Origin: an uncultured Oscillospiraceae bacterium
GTDB lineage: Bacteria > Bacillota > Clostridia > Oscillospirales > Oscillospiraceae
Direction: 5' to 3'
DNA length: 64,000 nucleotides
Assembly: GCA_947625845.1 (NCBI GenBank)
Contig: CANQQB010000003.1
Coordinates: 1 to 64,000, forward strand
Made by a program: the position numbers and the translations under genes. Position 1 is the first letter of the stretch, and every line of letters starts with the position of its first letter. Below, in pieces: positions 9,830 to 21,070 of the stretch. Below the pieces are notes generated by a model. The model searched no databases. It was not told the origin of the DNA and saw only the letters and a program-made list of their open reading frames with translations.

Positions 9830-11119
9830 TTACAGGTCTCTCGACTGCCACTCGGCGTATATCAAATGGAAACTGTCCATGATATCCTGTTTGGTGAGCG
9901 CGTCCGTGAGAAGCTGAGCGGCGTACACGGTCTGTTCCTCCTGGTACAGGATGAACCGGCCCTCCGCCTCGGCCCGCTCCAGCCGGCTGCCGCCGGTGAG
10001 GGTGTATATGGTGAGCACGTTGCCCTGGGGAGTGGACCCGTCGCTCATGACGGTGAACGTGACGGAGTCCTCCCCGTCGGCGTACCGCCGCTCCATGAGC
10101 ACGTCCCCGGTCAGCGGACCGGTCAGGGTCAGGTACCAGCCGTCCTCCGTATTGTAATAGGTGGTCACGGAGGGGAACATGCCCCCGGAGGGGTCCAGGC
10201 TGTACCAGGTGAGCATATCGTCCTCCCCGTCGCCCACGGGCAGCTCCGGCGCGCCGTCCCCGTCCATATCCGCAGAGAAGATGCCGTCCGGCCGGAGGGT
10301 GTTGCTGCGGCCCAGGGGGGTCATGGTGATGTTGGAAAGATCTCCGTCCGGAGCGGTGAGCACGTCGGTGACCAGCCCCTCCCGGCCCATGTCGCTCTCC
10401 ACGAACACGGCGGCGGTGCCGTCGGCAAGCTTCCCGGCGGCGGCCCGGCGGATGGCGGTGATGTTCTCGGACAGATTCGCCGAGGCGGCCAGAGCCGGTC
10501 CCTCCCCGGCCAGGGTGTACATGTCCACGGTGCTGTGGCCCTCCGCCACATGGAAGTCCAGCAGGTCGTCCACCCCGTCACTGTTCAGGTCGCACACCAG
10601 AAAATCGGTGCAGTCCACGCTGAGAAGTTCGTGCTGGTCGTTTTTGTCCGCGCCGTCCAGGGAGTGGACGGTCAGCAGCCGGATGTCGCCCCCGCCCTGC
10701 CAGGAGATGATCAGCTCCGCCGCGCCGTCCCCGTTCAGGTCCGCGTAATCCACGCTGGCCACGGCGGTGCCGTACCCGGTGATGATGACGTAGGAGTAGA
10801 AGTCCCCGCCCTCGTCCTGGCGGTACACGCACACGGTGGGCGTGCGGGTGGGGTCCACCAGAAAGGCCAGAGCCTCCGCCGTACCGTCCCCGTCCAGGTC
10901 ACGAAGCTGCACGGACTGGCGGTTGCTGCCGCCGGTGGGAGCGGCGTAGGCGCTGCCCTGCTCGATGCGCTGGCCGATCAGCTCCTGTAGCTGCACGTAT
11001 TCCTCCGACATCTGGGGCAGGGAGTAAAGCTCGTCCACGCTGGCCATGCACCCGGCGCAGACGGCGGCGATGACGGCGCTGAGCATAAGCGCCAGAAAAC
11101 GTCCGCCGCGCCTTTTCAT
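9830..11119 (-). CDS. Putative lipoprotein with repeated FG-GAP/VCBS-type D-x-[DN]-x-D-G motifs
   Basis: Signal-like N-terminus ending AVCAGC; motifs LRDLDGDGTAEAL, YADLNGDGAAELI, VCDLNSDGVDDLL, SADMDGDGAPELP. Confidence 0.7.
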   Translation of the reverse strand: MKRRGGRFLALMLSAVIAAVCAGCMASVDELYSLPQMSEEYVQLQELIGQRIEQGSAYAAPTGGSNRQSVQLRDLDGDGTAEALAFLVDPTRTPTVCVYRQDEGGDFYSYVIITGYGTAVASVDYADLNGDGAAELIISWQGGGDIRLLTVHSLDGADKNDQHELLSVDCTDFLVCDLNSDGVDDLLDFHVAEGHSTVDMYTLAGEGPALAASANLSENITAIRRAAAGKLADGTAAVFVESDMGREGLVTDVLTAPDGDLSNITMTPLGRSNTLRPDGIFSADMDGDGAPELPVGDGEDDMLTWYSLDPSGGMFPSVTTYYNTEDGWYLTLTGPLTGDVLMERRYADGEDSVTFTVMSDGSTPQGNVLTIYTLTGGSRLERAEAEGRFILYQEEQTVYAAQLLTDALTKQDIMDSFHLIYAEWQSRDL

Positions 11120-11264
11120 TGGCCTCCCCTCCCCCTGTAACTTTTTCCCTTATCCTTTACAGTATATCACATTAGTTACGGGATTCCTAGAGAAAAGTTA
11201 CAAAATCCGTGAGAACTTTTATTTTTTCCGTCGAATCCTCCCCGCCGCCGGCGCGGAGAAACTC

Positions 11265-11293
11265 TTGCAGTCGGGGGAAAAGGGGACTATAAT
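11265..11293 (+). promoter_or_regulatory. Putative sigma-A promoter of ilvE
   Basis: TTGCAG-N17-TATAAT. Confidence 0.7.
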
Positions 11294-11355
11294 ATCTAAA
11301 ATGCCGCCGCGGGTCCGGTCCGCGGCGCGTGAACGAAAGCGGGAGGCGGTTTTTT

Positions 11356-12423
11356 ATGGAGATCAAAATCACAAAGACAACGGCGCCCAGACCCAGGCCC
11401 GACGAGAACAATATCCCCTTCGGGACATTTTTCTCCGACCACATGTTCCTGATGGACTATGAAGCGGGCAAGGGCTGGTATGACCCGCGGATCGTCCCCT
11501 ACGGGCCGTTGAGCCTGGAGCCGTCCTGCATGACGCTGCACTACGCGCAGGAGGTCTTCGAGGGCCTGAAGGCGTATCGGACGGCGGACGGACACATCCA
11601 GCTTTTCCGGCCCACGGAGAACATCGCCCGCATGGCAAGGTCCTGCGAGAAGCTGTGCATCCCCGAGGTACCGGCGGACATCTATCTGGACGCGCTGAAG
11701 ACCCTGGTGAAGCTGGACGCGGACTGGGTCCCCTCCGCGCCGGACACCAGCCTGTACATCCGGCCCTTCGCCTTTGCCACGGACGACCATCTGGGCGTGC
11801 ACGCGTCCCATACATACCTGTTCTGCATCATCACCTGCCCGGTGGGCAGCTACTACCCCGAGGGGCTGGACCCGGTGCACATCGCCATCGAGAGCCGGGA
11901 GGTCCGGGCTGTCCGGGGCGGCACCGGCTTCACCAAGTGCGGCGGCAACTACGCCGCCAGCCTGCACGCCAGCGAGATCGCGGAGAAGCGGGGCTTCTCC
12001 CAGGTGCTGTGGCTGGACGGGGTGGAACAGAAGTACATCGAGGAAGTGGGCTCCATGAACGTGATGTTCAAGCTGGGCGGCAAGGTGATCACGCCGTCCC
12101 TGGCGGGGGGCTCCGTGCTGCCCGGCATCACACGCAAGACCGCCTTGCAGCTGCTTGGGGAGTGGGGCTATGAGGTCCATGAGCGGAACATCTCCGTGGA
12201 CGAGCTGATCGCGGCGGCGGAGGACGGGACGCTGGAGGAAGCCTGGGGCACCGGCACGGCGGCGGTCATCTCCCCCATCGGCGAGATATCCTACCGGGAC
12301 AAACGCTACGCCGTCAACGGCGTTCAGATCGGCCCCGTGACCCATAAGCTCTACGAGACGATAACCGGGATACAATGGGGAAGGATAGAAGATACGCACG
12401 GCTGGACTGTAAAGGTCTGTTAA
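11356..12423 (+). CDS. ilvE: Branched-chain amino acid aminotransferase
   Basis: PFGTFFSDHMFLMDYEAGKGWYDPRIVPYGPLSLEPSCMTLHYAQEVFEGLKAYR; GGAGG-type RBS upstream of ATG. Confidence 0.93.
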   Translation: MEIKITKTTAPRPRPDENNIPFGTFFSDHMFLMDYEAGKGWYDPRIVPYGPLSLEPSCMTLHYAQEVFEGLKAYRTADGHIQLFRPTENIARMARSCEKLCIPEVPADIYLDALKTLVKLDADWVPSAPDTSLYIRPFAFATDDHLGVHASHTYLFCIITCPVGSYYPEGLDPVHIAIESREVRAVRGGTGFTKCGGNYAASLHASEIAEKRGFSQVLWLDGVEQKYIEEVGSMNVMFKLGGKVITPSLAGGSVLPGITRKTALQLLGEWGYEVHERNISVDELIAAAEDGTLEEAWGTGTAAVISPIGEISYRDKRYAVNGVQIGPVTHKLYETITGIQWGRIEDTHGWTVKVC

Positions 12424-12426
12424 CTT

Positions 12427-12514
12427 GTCTCTCCCCCAGTCAGCGCGAAGCGCTGACAGCCCCCTCGTCAGAGGGGGCCGGCCCCTACCGGGGCCGATTC
12501 GGGGGCGAAGCCGC
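12427..12514. repeat. Family A half-element (copy R5)
   Basis: TCTCTCCCCCAGTCAGCGCGAAGCGCTGACAGCCCCCTCGTCAGAGGGGGCCGG... Confidence 0.85.
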
Positions 12515-12523
12515 ACTTCTTAT

Positions 12524-12643
12524 GCCTCCCCTGTGTAAGGGGAGGTGCCGAGCGGAGCGAGGCGGAGGGGTTGTCTGTTGTCCGACGTTACAACCCCTCC
12601 GAGCCGCCTGACGGCGGCCCACCTCCCCTTACACAGGGGAGGC
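12524..12643. repeat. Family A repeat (copy R6)
   Basis: GCCTCCCCTGTGTAAGGGGAGGTG...GGAGGGGTTGT...ACAACCCCTCC...CACCTCCCCTTACACAGGGGAGGC. Confidence 0.9.
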
Positions 12644-12680
12644 GTTCAACAAGGAAGGAATTTATACAGGAGGACATATC

Positions 12681-13691
<1,011 letters not shown>

Positions 13692-13710
13692 TACCAAGCC
13701 ATAAAGAAAG

Positions 13711-13746
13711 CCGGCCCTGCTGCCAAGCAGCAGGGCCGGTTTTTTA
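13711..13746 (+). terminator. Rho-independent terminator downstream of galE
   Basis: CCGGCCCTGCTGCCAAGCAGCAGGGCCGGTTTTTT. Confidence 0.85.
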
Positions 13747-14979
13747 CCGCGCTTTTGCGGAGGCCAGATACAGGGGGATGGCGGCGAGCTGGGCCGCCAC
13801 GGACAGGCCGATCATGGCCGGGATGCTCACGTCGTACAGCACCCCTAAAAGCCAGCTTCCCAAAAACCAGGCCGCGCCAAAGGCGCACTCGAAAATGCCG
13901 TAGCCCGTGGCCCGGCTGGACTTGGGGACCATGGTGGTAACGGCGGCCTTTAAAATCGACTCCTGAGCACCCATGCCCACGCCCCAGAGCGCCACGCCCG
14001 CCAGCACCATGGGCACCGACCGGGCAGCGAACACGAACAGCGCGAAGGGCGCGGAGAGCACCGTGGACCACACCAGGGCTTTCACGCCCTTTTTGTCGTA
14101 CAACAGCCCGAAGACCAGCGCCGCCACCGCGTCCACCAGCATGGCCCCGGCGTATAAAAGAGGCAGCGTGCCGCCGTTCACCAGAGAGGACGTCTCCGCC
14201 AGGCCCGAGGCCAGAGATGCGTACGTCCGGGACACGTGCATGATGATCAGGGAATAGTCGATGAAGCCGAAGGCGAACAGGCTGATGCCGGCGATATATA
14301 AAACAAACTCCCGCTTCATTTTAAAAGGGACGTATTCCTTCGGCGAGGGCTCGAACCGCTCCGGGTCCGGGAACCGATGTTTTGTCACCAGCAGAAGAAT
14401 GATGGTGACCGCGCCGGGGATGGCCAGCACGGCGAAGCACAGGGCATAGACCTCATAGGTCGTGCCGTCTGTTTTGGTCAGCATGACGAGATAGAGAAGC
14501 ACCGGCCCCAGAAACGCGCCGATCTGGTCCAGCACCTCCTGGATGGCGAAGCTCTTGCCCGCGCCCTCCCGGCTGGCGGCGAAGGACATGATGGTGTCCT
14601 TGGCGGGTTTTTTGATGGCCTTGCCCATGCGCTGAACGACCAGCAGCGCGCAGGCGGCTATCCAGCCGTGTTCACCCACCAGGGCCAGAGCGGGTACCGC
14701 CGCGATATCCAGGATATAGCCGGCGATGGTCATGGGCCAGTATTTGCCGGTTCGGTCGGTGAGCTTGCCGAACACATAGCGCATGGAGTAGCCGATCAGT
14801 TCCCCCAGCCCGGAGATGAAGCCGATGGTCCCGGCGGAAGCTCCCAGCAGGGACAGATACGCACCCCGGATACTGCTGGCTCCCTCGTGGGTCATGTCCG
14901 AGAACAGGCTCACGATGCCAAAAAGGACGATGAACGTCATGGCCTGGCTCAGGCGTTTTGTCCTCCGCCGCTCCGGCAT
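13744..14979 (-). CDS. MFS transporter
   Basis: 12-TM-like protein; FISGLGELIGYSMRYVFGKLTDRTGKYWP. Confidence 0.82.
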   Translation of the reverse strand: MPERRRTKRLSQAMTFIVLFGIVSLFSDMTHEGASSIRGAYLSLLGASAGTIGFISGLGELIGYSMRYVFGKLTDRTGKYWPMTIAGYILDIAAVPALALVGEHGWIAACALLVVQRMGKAIKKPAKDTIMSFAASREGAGKSFAIQEVLDQIGAFLGPVLLYLVMLTKTDGTTYEVYALCFAVLAIPGAVTIILLLVTKHRFPDPERFEPSPKEYVPFKMKREFVLYIAGISLFAFGFIDYSLIIMHVSRTYASLASGLAETSSLVNGGTLPLLYAGAMLVDAVAALVFGLLYDKKGVKALVWSTVLSAPFALFVFAARSVPMVLAGVALWGVGMGAQESILKAAVTTMVPKSSRATGYGIFECAFGAAWFLGSWLLGVLYDVSIPAMIGLSVAAQLAAIPLYLASAKAR

Positions 14980-14982
14980 AGC

Positions 14983-16299
14983 TCAGCCCTCCCCGAAGGT
15001 CACGGGGATCTCCAGGCTCTCCCCGTCCCGGACCACGGTGAGGGTGGCGGTGTCCCCGGCCGCATAGGTCCGCACGGCGGCCACAAGCGCGTCCGCGTCG
15101 GTGATGGGCTCGCCGTCCACGGCGGTGATGATGTCCCCGGCGCGAAGACCTGCCTCGTCGGCGGCGCTGCCCGGCTGGACGGCGCTGACGAAGGCCCCCG
15201 GCTCCGTGTGGAAATACCTTGCCACGGCCGGAGAGAAGGAATCCAGCGTCAGGCCCAGATATGCCTTGCCGGGCACGTAACCCCGCTGGATGATCTCGTT
15301 GGCGATGGCGCAGGCGTCGGATATGGGGATGGCAAAACCCAGCCCCTCCACGCCGGCGGCCGTATATTTGGCGGTGGTCACGCCCACCACCTGGCCGTAG
15401 ACGTTATACACCGGCCCGCCGGTGCTGCCCTCGCTCACCGGAGCGTCGAACTGGAACATGGTGGCGGTCACGTCCTCCGCCAGCTCGATGCTCCTGTCCC
15501 GCGCGGACACGATGCCACGGGTCATGGTGCAGGGCAGGTCCCCGGTGGGGTTGCCCACGGTGTAGACGGTCTGGCCCACGGCCAGCGCGTCCGAATCCCC
15601 CAGCGCGGCGGCGGTCAGGCCTTTTGCGTCCACCTTGAGCACGGCGATGTCGCTGTCCGACTCCGCGCCCACGATCTCGGCGTCGTATTCCTGCCCCTCA
15701 AAGGTGACCACCGTAGGGGTCCGGCCCCGGACCGCGCCGTATTGTATCACGTGGTAATTGGTCAGGATATACCCGTCGGCGCTGACGATGATGCCGGAGC
15801 CGGTCACGGGCCCGCCCTGGGCCCCGGCGGAGGCCACGGCCACCACCTGGCCGCAGGCGGCGGCGTATAGCTCCCCGCCGGACATGGTTTTCCCGTCCGC
15901 CGGCGCGGCGGTCACGGTCAGGGGTCCCGCGCTGGGCTGCGTCTCGTCGGCGTCGGTATAAAACTCCGGCGCGGCCTCCGCACGCGCCCGCTGGCCCCGC
16001 AGGTCGCGGGAGAGGAAATACACCCCGCCGGCCCCTAATAAACTGGCCGCCAGCACGCACACCAGGCACAGTATCAGCACGGTCTTTATCCCCACCTGGC
16101 CCCGGTGACAGCCGCAGTCGGACCCGGCATAATACCGGTTCGGGTTATAGCCATAGGGGGTCCCGCCCTCCCGCGGCGCGGTGCGGTAAAAGGCGTCGCT
16201 ATACGCCGACCGCTCCCGCTCCCATTCCCGTTCCGGGCGGACGATATGATATTCCGACGGCTCCTGCGCGGAGGGCCGGTCGTCGCGGTGCTCGTTCAA
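14983..16299 (-). CDS. HtrA/DegP-like trypsin-family protease with PDZ domain
   Basis: TNYHVIQ, DSDIAVLKVD, GSTGGPVYN (Thr at the usual Ser position), PDZ GSAADEAGLRAGDIITAVDGEPI; single TM. Confidence 0.85.
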   Translation of the reverse strand: MNEHRDDRPSAQEPSEYHIVRPEREWERERSAYSDAFYRTAPREGGTPYGYNPNRYYAGSDCGCHRGQVGIKTVLILCLVCVLAASLLGAGGVYFLSRDLRGQRARAEAAPEFYTDADETQPSAGPLTVTAAPADGKTMSGGELYAAACGQVVAVASAGAQGGPVTGSGIIVSADGYILTNYHVIQYGAVRGRTPTVVTFEGQEYDAEIVGAESDSDIAVLKVDAKGLTAAALGDSDALAVGQTVYTVGNPTGDLPCTMTRGIVSARDRSIELAEDVTATMFQFDAPVSEGSTGGPVYNVYGQVVGVTTAKYTAAGVEGLGFAIPISDACAIANEIIQRGYVPGKAYLGLTLDSFSPAVARYFHTEPGAFVSAVQPGSAADEAGLRAGDIITAVDGEPITDADALVAAVRTYAAGDTATLTVVRDGESLEIPVTFGEG

Positions 16300-16419
16300 G
16301 TGGGGCCTCCCAATGCGTTTTTGCAGGGGATATCATAAACCTTTTGGGGGCTGAATTTGTGAACAGTTTGAAAAATGCGGGGCTGGCGCTTTTGCGCGGC
16401 GGAAATAACGCGGATATTC

Positions 16420-16448
16420 TTCCCATTATAAGAAATATCTGCTATAAT
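16420..16448 (+). promoter_or_regulatory. Putative promoter of phosphoketolase gene
   Basis: TTCCCA-N17-TATAAT. Confidence 0.5.
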
Positions 16449-16525
16449 CCTTGCGACAGGCAGGGTCAGGCCCATGCCAAATATTCAGCCCGTTTCGGGA
16501 CATAATGAAGGGAGAGGTGACTTTC

Positions 16526-18904
16526 GTGACATATCACAAGGAATTTGCCGCGACGCCGGAGCTGCTCCACACCATGGACATGTACTGGCGTGCGGCCAAC
16601 TATCTGGCCGCGGGACAGCTGTATCTGCTGGACGACCCGCTGCTGAAAAAGCCCCTGACGGAGGCCAGTTTCAAGCACAAGATCGTGGGCCACTGGGGCA
16701 CCGTGCCCGGACAGAACTTCATCTACACACACCTGAACCGGGTCATCCGGGCCTATGACCTGAACATGATCTACCTGTCCGGTCCCGGCCACGGGGGCAA
16801 CGCCATGGTGGCCCAGGACTGGCTGGACGGCAGCTACACCGAGGTCTATCCCAACATCACCAGGGACGAGGCCGGCATGGAACGGCTCTTCCGCCAGTTC
16901 TCCTTCCCCGGCGGCATCCCCTCCCACGTGGCGCCCGAGACGCCGGGCTCCATCCACGAGGGCGGCGAGCTGGGCTATTCCCTGGCCCACGCCTTCGGCG
17001 CGGTCAGCGATAACCCCACCCTGATCGCGGCCTGTGTGGTCGGCGACGGCGAGGCCGAGACAGGCCCGCTGGCCACCTGCTGGCACCTCAACAAATTCAA
17101 CGACCCCCGCACCGACGGCGCGGTGCTGCCTATTTTGCACCTGAACGGCTTCAAGATCGCCAACCCCACCGTCCTGGCCCGCATCCCCCACGACGAGCTG
17201 AAGAAGTTCTTCGAGGGCTGCGGCTGGGACCCCATCTTCGTGGAGGGGGATGACCCCGCCGTCATGCACCCGAAGATGGCAAAAGCGCTGGATACGGCTA
17301 TCCGCGCCATCCTGCGCATTCAGGAGAACGCACGTGTGCACGGCGCCACCGAGCGGGTCCACTGGCCCATGATCGTGCTGCGCACCCCCAAGGGCTGGAC
17401 CGGCCCCAAGATGGTGGACGGCAGCAAGGTGGAGGGCTCCTTCCGTGCCCACCAGGTACCCATCTCCGCCGACAGCGAGGAACACCGGCGCATGATCGAG
17501 GACTGGCTCAAGAGCTATCGGCCCGAGGAACTGTTCGATGAAAACGGCGTGCCCGTGCAGGCCCTGCTGGACCTGCCCCCCGTGGGCAATGCCCGCATGG
17601 GCGCCAACCCCAACGCCAACGGCGGACTGCTTTTGAAGGACCTGCGCATGCCCGACTTCCGCAATTACGGCGTGGACCTGCCCGCCCCCGGCGCGGTGGA
17701 GGCCGAGGATATGCGCAAGCTGGGAGAGTTTGTGCGGGACATCTACGCCATGAATGAGGAAACCCGCAACTTCCGGGTGTTCGGTCCCGACGAGACCATG
17801 TCCAACCGCTTAAGCCCCGTGTTCGAGGTCACCGGCCGGGACTGGAACGCCGAGGTGGAGGACGACGACGAATTCCTGTCCCAGGACGGCCGGGTCATGG
17901 ACTCCATGCTCTCCGAGCACGTGTGCGAGGGCATGCTGGAGGGCTATCTGCTCACCGGCCGCCACGGCTTCTTCAACTCCTACGAGGCGTTCATCCGCAT
18001 CGTGGACAGCATGGTCAGCCAGCACGCCAAGTGGCTGAAGGTCTGCAACCAGCTCCCCTGGCGGCAGAAGATCGCCTCCCTTAACTATGTGCTGGCCTCC
18101 AACGTCTGGCAGCAGGACCACAACGGCTTCACCCACCAGGACCCGGGCTTCCTGGACCACGTGGCCAACAAGAAGGCGGACGTGGTGCGCCTGTACCTGC
18201 CGCCTGACGCCAACTGCCTGCTGAGCGTGTTCGACCACTGCATCCGCAGCCGGGACTATGTGAACGTCGTCGTGGCCTCCAAGCACCCCCGGCCCCAGTG
18301 GCTGACCATGGAGCAGGCCGTCAAGCACTGTACCGAGGGCATCGGCATCTGGCAATGGGCCAGCACCGACGCCTATCAGGAGCCGGACATCATCATGGCC
18401 TGCTGCGGCGACACGCCGACGCTGGAGACGCTGGCCGCCGTCACCATATTGCGGGACGCGTTCCCGGAGCTGAAGATCCGGGTCATCAACGTGGTGGACC
18501 TGATGCGGCTCCAGGCCGACACCCAGCACCCCCACGGCCTGTCCGACCGGGACTACGACATGCTGTTCACCGTGGATAAGCCCATCGTGTTCGCCTTCCA
18601 CGGCTATCCCAGCCTGATCCACGAGTTCACCTACCGGCGCAAGAACAAGAACCTGCACGTCCGGGGTTATATCGAGGAAGGCACCATCACCACGCCCTTC
18701 GACATGCGCGTGCTGAACAACATCGACAGGTTCCACCTGGTGCTGACCGCCATCCAGAACCTGGACTGCCTGGGCAACCGCAGCGCCGCTCTGGCCCAGC
18801 AGATGAAGGATAAGCTTGTGGAGCATCGGCAGTATATCAACAAGTACGGCGTGGACCTGCCGGAGATCGCCGAGTGGAAGTGGACCCCGGCGAAGGAGAA
18901 GTAA
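16526..18904 (+). CDS. Phosphoketolase family protein
   Basis: [17 protein letters not shown]...[20 protein letters not shown]...[20 protein letters not shown]; start GTG at 16526 (after GGGAGAGGTG) or ATG at 16505. Confidence 0.93.
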   Translation: MTYHKEFAATPELLHTMDMYWRAANYLAAGQLYLLDDPLLKKPLTEASFKHKIVGHWGTVPGQNFIYTHLNRVIRAYDLNMIYLSGPGHGGNAMVAQDWLDGSYTEVYPNITRDEAGMERLFRQFSFPGGIPSHVAPETPGSIHEGGELGYSLAHAFGAVSDNPTLIAACVVGDGEAETGPLATCWHLNKFNDPRTDGAVLPILHLNGFKIANPTVLARIPHDELKKFFEGCGWDPIFVEGDDPAVMHPKMAKALDTAIRAILRIQENARVHGATERVHWPMIVLRTPKGWTGPKMVDGSKVEGSFRAHQVPISADSEEHRRMIEDWLKSYRPEELFDENGVPVQALLDLPPVGNARMGANPNANGGLLLKDLRMPDFRNYGVDLPAPGAVEAEDMRKLGEFVRDIYAMNEETRNFRVFGPDETMSNRLSPVFEVTGRDWNAEVEDDDEFLSQDGRVMDSMLSEHVCEGMLEGYLLTGRHGFFNSYEAFIRIVDSMVSQHAKWLKVCNQLPWRQKIASLNYVLASNVWQQDHNGFTHQDPGFLDHVANKKADVVRLYLPPDANCLLSVFDHCIRSRDYVNVVVASKHPRPQWLTMEQAVKHCTEGIGIWQWASTDAYQEPDIIMACCGDTPTLETLAAVTILRDAFPELKIRVINVVDLMRLQADTQHPHGLSDRDYDMLFTVDKPIVFAFHGYPSLIHEFTYRRKNKNLHVRGYIEEGTITTPFDMRVLNNIDRFHLVLTAIQNLDCLGNRSAALAQQMKDKLVEHRQYINKYGVDLPEIAEWKWTPAKEK

Positions 18905-18913
18905 GAGACTACA

Positions 18914-19077
18914 GGGGGAGAGAGATTATAGTTTTTCTCTCCCCCAGTCAGCGCCAAAGGCGCTGACAGCCCCCTCGTCAGAGGGGGCCGGCCCCAGCGG
19001 GGCCGATTTCGGGGGCATAGCCCCCGCCTCCCTCTGACGAGGGAGGTGGCGCGGCGAAGCCGCGACGGAGGGAGAGA
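18914..19077. repeat. Family A composite repeat (copy R7)
   Basis: TCTCTCCCCCAGTCAGCGCCAAAGGCGCTGACAGCCCCCTCGTCAGAGGGGGC...GCCTCCCTCTGACGAGGGAGGTGGCGCGGCGAAGCCGCGACGGAGGGAGAGA. Confidence 0.9.
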
Positions 19078-19083
19078 ACGATT

Positions 19084-20001
19084 TTGGCAAATTGGTTAGA
19101 GGTGACCATCCCCGCCCACGGGGACCCGGAGGCGCTGTGCGACCAGCTCACCGGCATGGGGCTGGAGGGCTTCGTCATCGAGGACGAGCGGGACTTCAAG
19201 AACTTTTTGGAGAACAATACCCAGTACTGGGACTTTGTGGACGAGAAGCTGGAAAAGTCCCTGACCGGGGCCAGCCGGGTGAAGCTGTGGGTGGCGGACG
19301 ACACCCAGGGCCGGGCCATCGTCGCGGACCTGTATGAGAAGGGCCTTGACCCTGCGAGCCGGCCGGTGGCCGACGCGGACTGGGAGAACAACTGGCGGGA
19401 CTATTACCAGCCCATCGAGATCGGGGAACACCTGGTCATCGTGCCCCAGTGGCAGAACTACGGCGGGGACCGCACGCCGGTGAAGCTGGACCCCGGCCTG
19501 CTGTTCGGCACCGGTGACCACCCCACCACCCGCATGTGCCTGGCCGCCGTGGAGAAGTATGCCCGGCCCGGCGGGAGCGTGCTGGATCTGGGCTGCGGCA
19601 GCGGTATTCTGGGCATCGCCGCGGCGGTGCTGGGAGCCGGACCCATCGTGGCCGCCGACGTGGACGCAAAGGCCCCGGATATCGTCCGCGCCAACGCCGA
19701 GCTGAACGGCGTGGCGGACGCGTTCACCGTCCACGTGGGGGACGTGATCGGCTCCGGGACCCTCCGGTCCAGGCTTGGCGGGGACTACGCGCTGGTGCTG
19801 GCCAACATCGTGGCCGACGTGATCATCCCCCTGGCGCCCCACGTCCCGGCGTTCATGGCCCCGGACGGGACCTTCGTCTGCTCCGGCATCATAGACGGCC
19901 GCCAGGACGAGGTAGCCGCCGCGCTGGAAAAAGCGGGCCTCGCCGTCACAGAGCACAACACATTGGAGGAATGGCACGCGTTCGTGTGCCGGAAAGCGTA
20001 A
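19084..20001 (+). CDS. prmA: Ribosomal protein L11 methyltransferase (TTG start)
   Basis: LANWLEVTIPAHGDPEALCDQL...DPGLLFGTGDHPTTRMCLAAVE...VLDLGCGSGILGIAA. Confidence 0.93.
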   Translation: MANWLEVTIPAHGDPEALCDQLTGMGLEGFVIEDERDFKNFLENNTQYWDFVDEKLEKSLTGASRVKLWVADDTQGRAIVADLYEKGLDPASRPVADADWENNWRDYYQPIEIGEHLVIVPQWQNYGGDRTPVKLDPGLLFGTGDHPTTRMCLAAVEKYARPGGSVLDLGCGSGILGIAAAVLGAGPIVAADVDAKAPDIVRANAELNGVADAFTVHVGDVIGSGTLRSRLGGDYALVLANIVADVIIPLAPHVPAFMAPDGTFVCSGIIDGRQDEVAAALEKAGLAVTEHNTLEEWHAFVCRKA

Positions 20002-20061
20002 GACAAAATCAAATCAAGTCATCCGCGCCCGCTCGGTTTGGAGAGGGCGCGGTTGTTCTAT

Positions 20062-20101
20062 TTTCGACGCTTTCCCCTTTAAAGCGTCGAAATCCGTCGA
20101 A
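20062..20101. promoter_or_regulatory. Inverted repeat with three near-0A-box motifs upstream of spo0A
   Basis: TTTCGACGCTTT-N7-AAAGCGTCGAAA, then a further CGTCGAA; each motif 6/7 to TGTCGAA. Confidence 0.4.
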
Positions 20102-20151
20102 GCGCGTAGTTTTATGTCAACAAAAAATCCCGCCGTTTATCCTGTTTTTTG

Positions 20152-20180
20152 TTGCAAAAGAACAGGCGTTATGGTAAATT
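20152..20180 (+). promoter_or_regulatory. Putative spo0A promoter
   Basis: TTGCAA-N17-TAAATT. Confidence 0.45.
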
Positions 20181-20256
20181 GTAAAAGCTGACACCGGAAC
20201 CGGTGAAAGAGAGAGAAAGGCGGTCCGAAAACTGATACAGGGAGGATAATGCGAAA

Positions 20257-21051
20257 ATGGACGCGAAAACACGTATCATCATTGCCGACACCAGTGAGGA
20301 ATTTCGGAACATGCTGGCGGAGGCCATCAACGCCGAGGAAGACATGGAGGTGGCGGGCACGGCGGGGGACGGACAGGAGGCGCTGGCGCTGGCCCAGTCG
20401 CTGCGGCCGGACGTGCTGCTGACGGATCTGGTGCTGGCCCGGCTGGACGGGCTGGGGCTGCTGGCGGCGCTGGCGGAGCGGGAGAAGGCGCCGGCGGCCA
20501 TCGTCCTGTCCGGGTTTTTCAACGACCGGGTAGTGACGGCCTGCTCCGAGCTGGGGGTCTATTACTTCATGCCCAAGCCCTGTGACATCCCCAATCTGCT
20601 CACCCACATCCGGCAGGTTGCCGCCGAGCGCAGCCGGGAAAACACCCCCCCGAGTTCTCAGGGCGTGGCCATCGCGCCCATGCCCAAGGAGCCCAGTCTG
20701 GAGGCCGTGGTCACCGATATCATCCATGAGATCGGCGTGCCGGCCCATATCAAGGGCTATCAATACCTGCGGGAGGCCATCATCCTGACGGTGAACGACA
20801 TGGACGCCATCAACGCCGTGACGAAGGTGCTCTACCCCGCCGTGGCGAAGAAGTTCGGCACCACCCCCAGCCGGGTGGAGCGTGCCATCCGCCACGCCAT
20901 CGAGGTGGCCTGGGACCGGGGCGATCTGGAGACGCTGCAAAAGTTCTTTGGCTACACCGTGAGCAATATCAAGGGCAAGCCCACCAATTCGGAGTTCATC
21001 GCCATGATCGCCGATTCCCTGACCCTGAGAAGAAAGGACAGAATGGCGTAA
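20257..21051 (+). CDS. spo0A: Sporulation transcription factor Spo0A
   Basis: N-terminal receiver with DVLLTDLVL; Spo0[23 protein letters not shown]...[21 protein letters not shown]. Confidence 0.95.
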   Translation: MDAKTRIIIADTSEEFRNMLAEAINAEEDMEVAGTAGDGQEALALAQSLRPDVLLTDLVLARLDGLGLLAALAEREKAPAAIVLSGFFNDRVVTACSELGVYYFMPKPCDIPNLLTHIRQVAAERSRENTPPSSQGVAIAPMPKEPSLEAVVTDIIHEIGVPAHIKGYQYLREAIILTVNDMDAINAVTKVLYPAVAKKFGTTPSRVERAIRHAIEVAWDRGDLETLQKFFGYTVSNIKGKPTNSEFIAMIADSLTLRRKDRMA

Positions 21052-21070
21052 GCCGACAAGATACAAAACG

